Source of the DNA: Bacteroidales bacterium UBA6360 | GTDB taxonomy: Bacteria > Bacteroidota > Bacteroidia > Bacteroidales > UBA932 | Direction of reading: 5' to 3' | Length of the DNA stretch: 64,000 nucleotides | NCBI GenBank assembly: GCA_002440085.1 | Contig: DJRM01000046.1 | Location: 12,820 to 76,819 of the forward strand | In this document: one piece after another, positions 7,861 through 15,052 of the stretch | How positions within the stretch are numbered: position 1 is the stretch's first letter | Layout of the letters: the number at the start of each line of letters is the position of its first letter | Position numbers and translations under genes: made by a program | The notes under the pieces: generated by a model | Database searches by the model: none | The model's input: the letters and a program-made list of their open reading frames with translations, nothing else | What the model was told of the DNA's origin: nothing

Positions 7861-8472
7861 TCAGTCCAGCCATTTTTTAAAAATGGCCGCAGAAAAGAGA
7901 CTGACGGCAGCGTTCACCAGAACCGACGCGCCAAGAAGTATGAGCAAGGTCCAGAAAACGGCTCCCCTTATCGCGTTCTGCAACTGAGCCTCCGTATAAC
8001 TCAGGATATTATGAAGCGTGAACGCCTGACCGGACCTGTCAAATTCATCGAGATGGGATTCCGTACTCTCGGCGAAGAGTTCCAACGCCGTCAAAAAATA
8101 GTTCGTGGAAACATAGGCGGCAATGATGCCACCGCCGCAGTTTCTTGCGATTGTGCCTCGCAGCCCCCTGCCCTGCTCGGCAATTTCGCGGAGCTCCTCC
8201 TTGTCGAGAACTTCACTCCCTATGCCCGGATACATGGATTCAAACCTGTTCTCAAGATGTTCAATCCCACCCCTCAACGAGTTCGAGGCCGCCTTAGGGA
8301 TAAAGACGATTCCGGTGGAAATGAGCATGATCACAGCTGTTATGAGGCTGACTGCGATTATAAGCATCATGCGGGTTTGACGCTCTTCAATCCTGTTTAT
8401 AAAAAAGTGGACCGTCAGAAAGCAGAGGCCGGCGGATAATACGGACACGAGTACGGACAGAAAAATTATCAT
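7861..8472 (-). CDS. Membrane protein of unknown function
   Basis: 203 residues. I do not recognise the family. Three clear membrane segments: residues about 2-24, 36-58 and a long hydrophobic stretch near the C-terminus (FWTLLILLGASVLVNAAVSLFSAAIF, about 171-196). The region between the second and third is soluble and mostly helical, with a Gly-rich RNCGGGIIAAYVS stretch that may dip into the membrane. It is last of three minus-strand genes, starting 2 bases behind the stop of the 8475-8906 gene, so translational coupling is likely. The three together look like a small envelope-associated operon. Confidence 0.65.
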   Translation of the reverse strand: MIIFLSVLVSVLSAGLCFLTVHFFINRIEERQTRMMLIIAVSLITAVIMLISTGIVFIPKAASNSLRGGIEHLENRFESMYPGIGSEVLDKEELREIAEQGRGLRGTIARNCGGGIIAAYVSTNYFLTALELFAESTESHLDEFDRSGQAFTLHNILSYTEAQLQNAIRGAVFWTLLILLGASVLVNAAVSLFSAAIFKKWLD

Positions 8473-8474
8473 GC

Positions 8475-8906
8475 CTAAAGTTCATAAATCTTCACGACAG
8501 TCTGCTGCTTATGGCAGGATCTCCTCATACGGGCCGCAAGAGGCTCGCGGAACTGCTTCAGCAGACGAGGATATTCGCCGCCACGTCCGAGATCTCTCAA
8601 AACAAGGATGGCAAGAAGCCTTCCGCATGGAGCCTGAAGATAGTCCTTGAAACTGGAAGGCACAAGCCTCGGTGTGTTGCGGCGCATAAGAATGGAATAT
8701 TTCCGTTTCTTTTCCTTCCATGACCGGAAAATCCTGAGCGAACGGTTGCAGCAGAAAAGGCCGGGGATTACACAAAGGGCGCATATCCACCAGCTAAAAC
8801 AAACGAATGACACCGACACAAGGCCAATCCCCCCTATAAAGAGGAGAATGGCGTATGTGTTCAGAAAGAGAAACCTTGGAACCGTAGATATTCCGGGTTC
8901 AGCCAT
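8475..8906 (-). CDS. Small membrane protein of unknown function
   Basis: 143 residues if it starts at ATG 8906 (MAEPGIST). The frame is open further upstream into the PH-domain gene, but that extension overlaps a well-supported gene and has no coding character. Two adjacent hydrophobic segments (LFLNTYAILLFIGGIGLVSV and FVCFSWWICALCVIPGLFCC, about residues 12-55) precede a basic, soluble C-terminal half. That half has a RLLAILVLRDLGRGGEYPRL stretch. It lies 16 bases behind the PH-domain gene and 2 bases before the next membrane gene. No function can be assigned. Confidence 0.55.
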   Translation of the reverse strand: MAEPGISTVPRFLFLNTYAILLFIGGIGLVSVSFVCFSWWICALCVIPGLFCCNRSLRIFRSWKEKKRKYSILMRRNTPRLVPSSFKDYLQAPCGRLLAILVLRDLGRGGEYPRLLKQFREPLAARMRRSCHKQQTVVKIYEL

Positions 8907-8922
8907 TTCCGCCAAAATACTA

Positions 8923-9360
8923 CTACTGCGCGGCGGATATCGCCTTATAGAACGCGTCCACAATCTTCTGTGCCTCAGACTCATCGGAGGTAGAAAGAAG
9001 AACTGAGGTACGCTGGGTGAAAGCATCATAATAGAGACTATAGGCCTGGCAGAAACAGCCGAGGAAAGTGCCTTCCTTTGTATATCCGACCTCCTTGACG
9101 CTGCTCGGCAGCACATATTTCACATTCTTGCCCGCATTCAGCACCCAAAGTGCCGTAAACTGGATGACCTCAATGACACGCTTGTTAGTGATGACGACAT
9201 AGCCTTTACGCTTGTTTCCAAGGATAAGGTTGATGAATTTCACCACCTGCCCCACTAACTTTGCAATAGGATTTGCGCTGGTTGCCCAAAGTTCAGCTTC
9301 GAGTTCAGCCACGAGAGTTTCGCCCTCCGTGAGGATGACGCCGGATTTTAATTTTTCCAT
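8923..9360 (-). CDS. Bacterial PH-domain-like protein
   Basis: 145 residues. GYVVITNKRVIEVIQF at about residues 53-68 is the signature of bacterial PH/GRAM-like folds, in which a beta strand carrying xxTNKRVI is followed by further strands. The N-terminus LTEGETLVAELEAELWATS also fits. A segment around FINLILGN may lie at the membrane. It heads a three-gene cluster with two membrane proteins. Such domains often act as scaffolds at membranes; a specific role here is inference. A run of eight G on the coding strand (9384-9377) lies only 16 bases before the start codon. Confidence 0.65.
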   Translation of the reverse strand: MEKLKSGVILTEGETLVAELEAELWATSANPIAKLVGQVVKFINLILGNKRKGYVVITNKRVIEVIQFTALWVLNAGKNVKYVLPSSVKEVGYTKEGTFLGCFCQAYSLYYDAFTQRTSVLLSTSDESEAQKIVDAFYKAISAAQ

Positions 9361-9376
9361 AATGTTGCAGTCTTTG

Positions 9377-9384
9377 CCCCCCCC
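9377..9384. repeat. Homopolymer C8/G8 tract in front of the PH-domain gene
   Basis: Eight consecutive C on plus (G on the coding strand) 17-24 bases upstream of ATG 9360. The spacer 9361-9562 otherwise shows no consensus promoter and only a weak TCCGAA/TTCGGA dyad. Confidence 0.6.
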
Positions 9385-9562
9385 TATTGGTTAATTTCAT
9401 TATGAGTGCCTCAGGAAGGATGGGGGACTCTTACCTTCCGGACACCGCCGTATAACAGAAAACGGTCGTGATAGGGTTCAACATATCATATCTTCCGAAA
9501 AAGATGGTCAAGTCTTCGGATGGCGAATTTACATAAATACTATGAAATATCAAAAATATTTT

Positions 9563-10648
9563 TTATTCCTGCGCCTTTATGCTCGCTTCATGGATAGCGT
9601 TGAAGACGGTCTTGATGAACTCCTCGTCGAGGCCGCGCTCTTGGCCTTTGGCGCACACGTCGGCGAGGACGGCTTCCCAACGGCCGGTCTGGAGGATGGC
9701 GATGTTGTTCTCGCGCTTGCTCTGACCTATCCTGCGGCTGATTTCCATGCGCTGGGCAAGGGTGTGGATGAGGTTCTCATCGATTACGTCAATCTTCGCG
9801 CGAAGCTGGCTGATGGTCTCCTTATAGGCGGAGTCCGAGGTGTCGGCATCGCGCACTACCAGCTGATTTTCAAGCATGTCAGCAAGCGCTGCCGGGGTGA
9901 GCTGCTGCTTTGCGTCGCTCAGTGCCACCGACGGGTCGCAGTGACTCTCGACCATAAGTCCCTCAAGCCCGAGATCCATCGCACGTTGGGAGATTTCCGT
10001 GATGTATTCACGGCTGCCGGCAAGGTGGCTCGGGTCACAGAAGAACGGAAGCTGCGGGCAGAGGCTGCGAAGTTCCACAACGTACTGCCAGAGAGGGTCG
10101 TTGCGGTACTTGATTTTCTCGGAAGTCGAAAATCCCCTGTGTATCACCCCGATTTTTCGGATTCCGGCACGGTTCAGCCGCTCAAGGGCTCCAATCCAGA
10201 GGTCAAGGTCGGGGTTCACCGGATTCTTCACGAGCACGGGAATGTCCGTGTCAGCGAGAGCCTCGGCTATTTCCTGGACAAGGAACGGGTTGGCGGTCGT
10301 CCGCGCACCGATCCACACGAGATCCACGCCATATTTCAGACAGTCAAACACATGCTTCTCGCTTGCAACCTCCGTTGCTATCTTCAGACCCAGTTCGCGC
10401 TTTGCTCTCTGCATCCACTTCAGGCCCTGCGCACCGACGCCCTCGAAACTTCCGGGATGCGTACGAGGCTTCCATATACCCGCACGATAGACATTTATCC
10501 CTATTTTCTTCAACTGCGCGGCGGTCGTCATCACCTGTTCTTCCGTCTCCGCGCTGCAGGGACCGGCAATCACGCACGGGCGCGGCGGGAGATGGAACAT
10601 TCCCCATTCGTTCAGCGGGGTTATTTCGAGCTTAGGAGATTTTGCCAT
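9563..10648 (-). CDS. aroF: DAHP synthase fused to chorismate mutase (type II, AroQ)
   Basis: 361 residues, two enzymes of aromatic amino acid synthesis in one chain. Residues 1 to about 260 form the KDO8P-like (type I beta) 3-deoxy-7-phosphoheptulonate synthase: CVIAGPCSAE, AGIWKPRTHPGSFEG, LKIATEV, WIGARTTANPF, VLVKNPVNPD and the CDPSHLAG metal-site segment. Residues about 268-361 are an AroQ chorismate mutase helix bundle (ISQLRAKIDVIDENLI...LAQRMEISRRIGQSK). This fusion is characteristic of Bacteroidota. It follows tyrA by 5 bases, so the operon delivers chorismate and prephenate directly to the dehydrogenase next door. Confidence 0.93.
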   Translation of the reverse strand: MAKSPKLEITPLNEWGMFHLPPRPCVIAGPCSAETEEQVMTTAAQLKKIGINVYRAGIWKPRTHPGSFEGVGAQGLKWMQRAKRELGLKIATEVASEKHVFDCLKYGVDLVWIGARTTANPFLVQEIAEALADTDIPVLVKNPVNPDLDLWIGALERLNRAGIRKIGVIHRGFSTSEKIKYRNDPLWQYVVELRSLCPQLPFFCDPSHLAGSREYITEISQRAMDLGLEGLMVESHCDPSVALSDAKQQLTPAALADMLENQLVVRDADTSDSAYKETISQLRAKIDVIDENLIHTLAQRMEISRRIGQSKRENNIAILQTGRWEAVLADVCAKGQERGLDEEFIKTVFNAIHEASIKAQE

Positions 10649-10653
10649 ATAAT

Positions 10654-11559
10654 TTATCTTAATATTCTCTTAATTCTGTTCGCCTCGCCTATCAGTTCGC
10701 GTATTTTCCCCTCGTCTGAGGAAGATATGGCGTCGCGGAATTCATTCATTTTCTCAATATACGTGTCCATGACCTTCAGGACGTTGTCGCGGTTCTGCGA
10801 AAGGATCGGAACCCACATGTCCGCGTTGCTCTTCGCGAGACGCACCGTCGAGGAAAAACCTCCCGACGCGAGGTCGAATATATGCTTTTCATCCTTCTCC
10901 TTGTCGAGAACCGTGAGGGCAAGAGCGAATGAAGTAACATGTGATATATGAGACACATACGCTGTATGAACATCGTGCGCCGAGGCATCCATGGAAGTAA
11001 GGCGCATGTTCAGGCAGTCGTACAGTTTCTCTATCGTCCCGACGGCATCCCTGTCCGAATCGTCCCCGTTGCAGAGGATGCATGCCCGTCCGTCAAAAAG
11101 TCCCGGCTGAGCGGCCCATGGACCGGAATACTCCGTTCCGGCCATCGGATGAGTGGCGACGTAGCGCCTGCGCATAGGGTGATTTTTCACGGCATCCACG
11201 AGACCGGACTTCGTGGAGCAGACATCAATGACGATTTTCTTGCGTTGCCCGTCAGGGGATTTCACAACGAAGCCGCTGCCATCTGCGGCATTTTTCGTTT
11301 CTATTTCAGCAAAACGGTCAAGAACCTCCGGGAGCATTTTCACTGCCGCACCTACCGGAACCGACAGGATGACGATGTCGCTTCTGTCAATGCACTGTTC
11401 CAAATCCACAATCTCGTCGACAAGTCCTATCTTCAGCGCGGCCGAGGCATTCACAGGCTCTGCCTCAACGCCGAGAATCTCCGACGCGAAGCCGCGGCGC
11501 CTCAGGTCAATCGCCATCGAACCTCCGATGAGTCCAAGTCCAACTATTCCTATTGTCAT
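10654..11559 (-). CDS. tyrA: Prephenate dehydrogenase (tyrosine synthesis)
   Basis: 301 residues. It oxidises prephenate to 4-hydroxyphenylpyruvate with NAD. The Rossmann motif GLGLIGGS is at residues 7-14. A THPMAGTEYSG segment (active-site His region) and SHISHVTSFALAL in the helical C-terminal domain are family hallmarks. No ACT domain is present at this length. It sits between the aminotransferase (69 bases upstream) and DAHP synthase/chorismate mutase (5 bases downstream), consistent with tyrosine and phenylalanine synthesis. Confidence 0.93.
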   Translation of the reverse strand: MTIGIVGLGLIGGSMAIDLRRRGFASEILGVEAEPVNASAALKIGLVDEIVDLEQCIDRSDIVILSVPVGAAVKMLPEVLDRFAEIETKNAADGSGFVVKSPDGQRKKIVIDVCSTKSGLVDAVKNHPMRRRYVATHPMAGTEYSGPWAAQPGLFDGRACILCNGDDSDRDAVGTIEKLYDCLNMRLTSMDASAHDVHTAYVSHISHVTSFALALTVLDKEKDEKHIFDLASGGFSSTVRLAKSNADMWVPILSQNRDNVLKVMDTYIEKMNEFRDAISSSDEGKIRELIGEANRIKRILR

Positions 11560-11628
11560 ATAGTCTTACACCTTTTTTACAAGCGCCCTCATCCGCCCAT
11601 CCCGCAGCAAAACGAGAGGCAGCATCGC

Positions 11629-12888
11629 TTACAATATACCTTTGATGAGCCGCAAAGCCTCGGAGAGCCTTTCCGCATTGGCACAGAGCGAGATGCGGAT
11701 GTAGTCGCGCCCGTTGCGGCCGAAGATGCAGCCGGGGGTCACGAAAACACCGGTCCTGTAGAGAAGGTAGTCGGACACGAGTTCACCATGCGTCTTTGAG
11801 ACGCCGTCCTCATGAGCGCTGAGCTTCAGGCCGCAGGCTGCGGCAGTTTTCGCAGTTTCCTCAGCCTTGCCGAGCAGCGGACTGGCTTCAGGCACGCGGC
11901 CCCAGACAAAGAGTCCGGTGCCGTCGGCAGGGTACTCGGCGCCGAGAACATCCATGATTTCACAGGCAATCTTCCTGCGCTCGCGGTAGCCGGCGTTCAG
12001 CTGCTCGAACCATTCAGGGCCCTGCGAGAGAGCGGCAACGGCAGCCATCTGCATAGGCTTGAACATCCCCGAGTCCATCTGGGACTTTACCTTGAGCACG
12101 GCCGAAATAAGTTCCTGTGCCCCAGCGACCATCCCTATTCTCCAGCCCGACATATTGTGAGCCTTGCTGAGGGAATTAAGCTCGATACAGCATTCCTTTG
12201 CACGCGGGACTTCAAGTATGGAGAGCGGCCTGTCCGTGAGCACAAAACTATATGGGTTATCGTTGACTATGAGGATGTCATGTTCGAGACCGAATTTCAC
12301 AATCTTCCTATAAAGTTCCTCCGAGGCGGCCTTTCCGGTCGGCATCGACGGGTAGTTCACCCACATCATCTTCACGCCGCCGAGGTCCATACGTTCCAAC
12401 GCCTCAAAGTCCGGGCACCAGTTGTTTTCCGGAAGCAGGTCGTAGGTGAGAATTTCAGCCTCGACGAGTTCGAGAGCCGAGGTGTAGGTCGGATAGCCCG
12501 GATCCGGAACAAGAACCTTGTCTCCCCTGTCGATGAACGCGAGGGCAAGAAGCAGGATGCCTTCCTTTGAGCCTGCCAAAGGCTGGATTTCCGTAGCGGG
12601 GTCAAGTTCCACGTTGTAGTAGCGGCGGTACCAGGAAGCAAATGCCCCGCGAAGTTCCGGGAGCCCCTTATAGTTCTGGTAGACATGAGAATCTGTCTTG
12701 TGGGCATAATCACAGAGAGCCTCAATTGCAGCGGCAGGAGGCATCCTGTCGGGAGCGCCTATGCCGAGGCTGATTATCGGGTTCTGCCCGTTTTTCGCGC
12801 GCCACTGGTTCAATGCCGCGAGTTCCTTATTTTTCCGCGAAAAGTAATACTCTTTCACGACTTCTGTTCTTTTTGCCGGTCTTATCAT
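11629..12888 (-). CDS. Class I/II aminotransferase, probably aromatic
   Basis: 419 residues from ATG 12888 (MIRPAKRTEV). The frame is open for 30 more codons to 12978, but that part lies in a repeat-like leader. PLP-dependent fold type I: GIGAPDRMPP at the N-terminus, GSKEGILLLALAF, DPGYPTYTSALE, the conserved NDNPYSF, and SLSKAHNMSGWRIG with the Schiff-base Lys242. RISLCANAERLSEAL near the end carries the substrate carboxylate Arg. The position at the head of the tyrA-DAHP synthase operon suggests it makes Tyr/Phe from the keto acids; annotation as LL-diaminopimelate-type or aspartate aminotransferase is also possible. Confidence 0.85.
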   Translation of the reverse strand: MIRPAKRTEVVKEYYFSRKNKELAALNQWRAKNGQNPIISLGIGAPDRMPPAAAIEALCDYAHKTDSHVYQNYKGLPELRGAFASWYRRYYNVELDPATEIQPLAGSKEGILLLALAFIDRGDKVLVPDPGYPTYTSALELVEAEILTYDLLPENNWCPDFEALERMDLGGVKMMWVNYPSMPTGKAASEELYRKIVKFGLEHDILIVNDNPYSFVLTDRPLSILEVPRAKECCIELNSLSKAHNMSGWRIGMVAGAQELISAVLKVKSQMDSGMFKPMQMAAVAALSQGPEWFEQLNAGYRERRKIACEIMDVLGAEYPADGTGLFVWGRVPEASPLLGKAEETAKTAAACGLKLSAHEDGVSKTHGELVSDYLLYRTGVFVTPGCIFGRNGRDYIRISLCANAERLSEALRLIKGIL

Positions 12889-13105
12889 GATGATTTTGGT
12901 TTCTTTTTGGTCTATATTCGATTTCATCGCCCTTTTCTGCGTTCGGCATAGCTCAAGCAAGCTTGGCTCTGCTCTCACTTATCGAAAAGACTCCTTTTTT
13001 CATCAGTCGTGTACGCCCAGTACACTCCTTCTTCAAAAAGAAATCTATCCTCAAAAATAAATCCAAAATCTCTCAGAATCTATCTTTGAGGTTCTTCAAT
13101 AATCA
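12889..13105 (-). promoter_or_regulatory. Long structured leader of the aromatic operon
   Basis: From the promoter at 13106-13136 the transcript should begin near 13099 and run about 210 bases before ATG 12888. The leader holds a near-perfect hairpin around AAGCAAGCTTG (12947-12966, one bulge) and an exact dyad GTGTAC-GCCCA-GTACAC (13009-13025). An in-frame AUG at 12978 would add a short N-terminal extension. No run of Phe, Tyr or Trp codons typical of an attenuator peptide is seen. Confidence 0.4.
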
Positions 13106-13136
13106 CAAAAATAAGAACAATTGGGGATAATGCAAA
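13106..13136 (-). promoter_or_regulatory. Promoter of the aminotransferase-tyrA-DAHP synthase operon
   Basis: Minus strand: TTTG (13136-13133), exactly 19 bases, TATTTTTG (13113-13106). Full match to the Bacteroidota consensus in both boxes and spacing. It lies back to back with a plus-strand -7 box at 13148-13155. Confidence 0.8.
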
Positions 13137-13147
13137 GGAATATGAAT

Positions 13148-13155
13148 TATCTTTG
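13148..13155 (+). promoter_or_regulatory. Promoter -7 box of the DMT transporter gene
   Basis: TATCTTTG matches TAnnTTTG, about 98 bases before ATG 13253. The -33 match is weak (TTGG at 13121-13124, 23-base spacing). The leader contains two direct copies of GATTCCGGTTT near 13190 and 13220. Confidence 0.45.
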
Positions 13156-13252
13156 CGGCACGGTTTGGGGATTATGTGAAATATGTAGGGGATTCCGGTT
13201 TGACCGCATACAGAATAGATTCCGGTTTCGACATATACCATAATAATATAGA

Positions 13253-14188
13253 ATGATTATGCCGCTTTGGCTTTCGCTCGCTTTTTGTTCGGCGTTTCTG
13301 CTCGGACTCTACGATGTCTCCAAAAAGGAGGCGCTCAGGGACAATGCCGTGATTCCGGTGCTGTTCCTCAACACGCTGTTCTCGACGGTCATTTTCTTGC
13401 CGTTCCTCATCGACTGCATCGGAGGTTTCGGATGGTTCGGCGCAGGGATTTTCGACATCACTGCGGCACACGAGGCTCTCGAAAATCCGGTGCAGGCGCA
13501 TCTTTTCATTCTCGGGAAGGCTGTTTTGGTGCTGTCGTCGTGGATTTTCGGCTATTTCGGACTGAAGCACCTTCCTATTACGATTGTCGGGCCGATAAAC
13601 GCCACACGGCCGGTGCTCGTGCTGCTCGGAGCGATGATTTTCTTCGGAGAGAGACTGAACCTGTGTCAGTGGGCCGGTGTGCTGATTGCAATCGTGTCGG
13701 TGTTCCTGCTGGGTCGCTCAAGCAAGAAAGAGTCGATCGACTTCGCGCACGACCGCTGGGTGTTCTGCCTCTGCGTCTCAGTTCTGCTCGGCGCTGCAAG
13801 CGGCCTCTACGACAAGTTCATCATGCGACGGTTCGAGCCGATTTTCGTGCAGACATGGTACAATCTCTACCAGTGCATCATAATGGGTATGCTAATGATG
13901 GTGATGTGGTACCCGAAGCGCCGTTCGACGACCCCGTTCCGCTGGAGCTGGGCCATTCCTGCAATCTCGGTGCTAATCTCGGCCGCCGACTTTGTCTATT
14001 ACACCGCGCTCGCTCAACCGGATTCGATGATTGCAATAATCTCTCTCGTCCGCCGCGGCGCCGTCATCGTCTCTTTCCTCTGCGGATGGCTCGTCTTCAA
14101 GGAGAAGAACCTCAAGGCCAAGGCATTGGATTTAAGTCTGATAATTCTCGGAATGATATTTATTTACATAGGTTCAAAGGGTGCATAA
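13253..14188 (+). CDS. DMT-superfamily (EamA) transporter
   Basis: 311 residues, about ten hydrophobic membrane helices in two five-helix halves, the layout of drug/metabolite transporters. First half: LWLSLAFCSAFLLGLYDVSKKEAL, then a conserved LPITIVGPINATRPVLVLLGAMIFFGERL hairpin with the Pro and Glu typical of EamA. The second half repeats the pattern with AIISLVRRGAVIVSFLCGWLVFKE. The substrate cannot be read from sequence. It is divergent from the aromatic operon across a shared promoter region. Its 3' end overlaps coaE by 29 bases tail to tail. Confidence 0.85.
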   Translation: MIMPLWLSLAFCSAFLLGLYDVSKKEALRDNAVIPVLFLNTLFSTVIFLPFLIDCIGGFGWFGAGIFDITAAHEALENPVQAHLFILGKAVLVLSSWIFGYFGLKHLPITIVGPINATRPVLVLLGAMIFFGERLNLCQWAGVLIAIVSVFLLGRSSKKESIDFAHDRWVFCLCVSVLLGAASGLYDKFIMRRFEPIFVQTWYNLYQCIIMGMLMMVMWYPKRRSTTPFRWSWAIPAISVLISAADFVYYTALAQPDSMIAIISLVRRGAVIVSFLCGWLVFKEKNLKAKALDLSLIILGMIFIYIGSKGA

Positions 14189-14990
14189 TACAATTCAAGA
14201 CCGAACGGACTCGTGAGGAGAGTTCCGGGAGGGTGCAGTCGTTGAGGATTATCGCGTCAATCTCGCTGCGATGGGCTTCAAGCGGGGACTGAAGGAGGAG
14301 GCGTGACAGAACCTGTTCCCGTGTGCAGCGGTCACGGGCCATCACGCGCTCAATCCGCACTTCTTCGGGAGCGTCGACCCAGAGGCATTTGTCCCAGACT
14401 TTCGGAAAGTCCGGCTTGTCAAGGGCCGTGGCGGATTCAAAGACGACAACATCGGCTGACAGCGGAGCCTTTGTCGGTTTGACCGGCACGTGTGCCGTCA
14501 GTCCAGGAATGCCTACGGAGCCGCCTTTCACGGACTCCGCCTCGGCAGGCAAAGCCTTATCAGGCACAGATGCCATATCCGAAGACTTCCGCCACCGCTC
14601 GAAATCAGCGAAAAGCGCCGGAAAGACAATGTTCTCAACTGTCTTGAGCTTGCCGGAATCGCTGAAAATCACCGCCGCCAACGCCTTGTTGTCAAATTGG
14701 CCGTCCGCCCTGCGGAACTCCTGTCCGAGAGCGGATTCAACCTCCGGCAGCAGAAACGGCTTCTGCGATCCGCCCGAGCCAAGACGCTCAGGCCGGGATT
14801 CCGCCCCGAAAGCCGTCGCCGTCCGCTCCGGCGGAACTTGGTAGAAATCTTTCACCGCCGAATCCGCATCATAGCAAGGCACGCCCATCCCTTCAAGAAT
14901 CCGCCTCACGGCCGACTTCCCGCTCCCGATTCCTCCGGAAAGAAGAATCACCGTCGATTTTTTTTCATCGTTCATCGTTTTCATATCCAT
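14160..14990 (-). CDS. coaE: Dephospho-CoA kinase with two extra insertions
   Basis: 276 residues against about 200 for the usual enzyme, which does the last step of CoA synthesis. The P-loop GGIGSGKS is at residues 19-26; MGVPCYDADSAVKDFY follows, and VDAPEEVRIERVMARDRCT is the lid/nucleotide region. Two insertions rich in Ser, Gly, Pro and Ala account for the extra length: about residues 54-82, and 135-172 (after DFERWRKSSD). Both look disordered and lie between conserved blocks, so the core fold appears intact. The start could be any of three in-frame ATGs (14990, 14984, 14975). It overlaps the DMT transporter gene tail to tail. Confidence 0.88.
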   Translation of the reverse strand: MDMKTMNDEKKSTVILLSGGIGSGKSAVRRILEGMGVPCYDADSAVKDFYQVPPERTATAFGAESRPERLGSGGSQKPFLLPEVESALGQEFRRADGQFDNKALAAVIFSDSGKLKTVENIVFPALFADFERWRKSSDMASVPDKALPAEAESVKGGSVGIPGLTAHVPVKPTKAPLSADVVVFESATALDKPDFPKVWDKCLWVDAPEEVRIERVMARDRCTREQVLSRLLLQSPLEAHRSEIDAIILNDCTLPELSSRVRSVLNCIMHPLNLCK

Positions 14991-15052
14991 GGTTCATGTT
15001 CCACAAACATCCGAATCCAAGCTTAGCAAGTCCCCGCATTTTCTCCTCCGCC

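Noticed and set aside
9542..10951. 469-codon open frame on plus over the DAHP synthase and tyrA genes
   Set aside because: Opposite strand carries complete conserved enzymes; the plus translation has no recognisable motif.
12889..12978. 30-codon N-terminal extension of the aminotransferase
   Set aside because: Sequence lies in a hairpin-rich leader and does not resemble the family N-terminus; MIRPAKRTEV at 12888 fits better. Kept only as a note on a possible alternative AUG.
13267..14292. 341-codon open frame on plus overlapping the DMT transporter
   Set aside because: Frame-shifted shadow of the transporter, Arg-rich with no membrane character or family motif.
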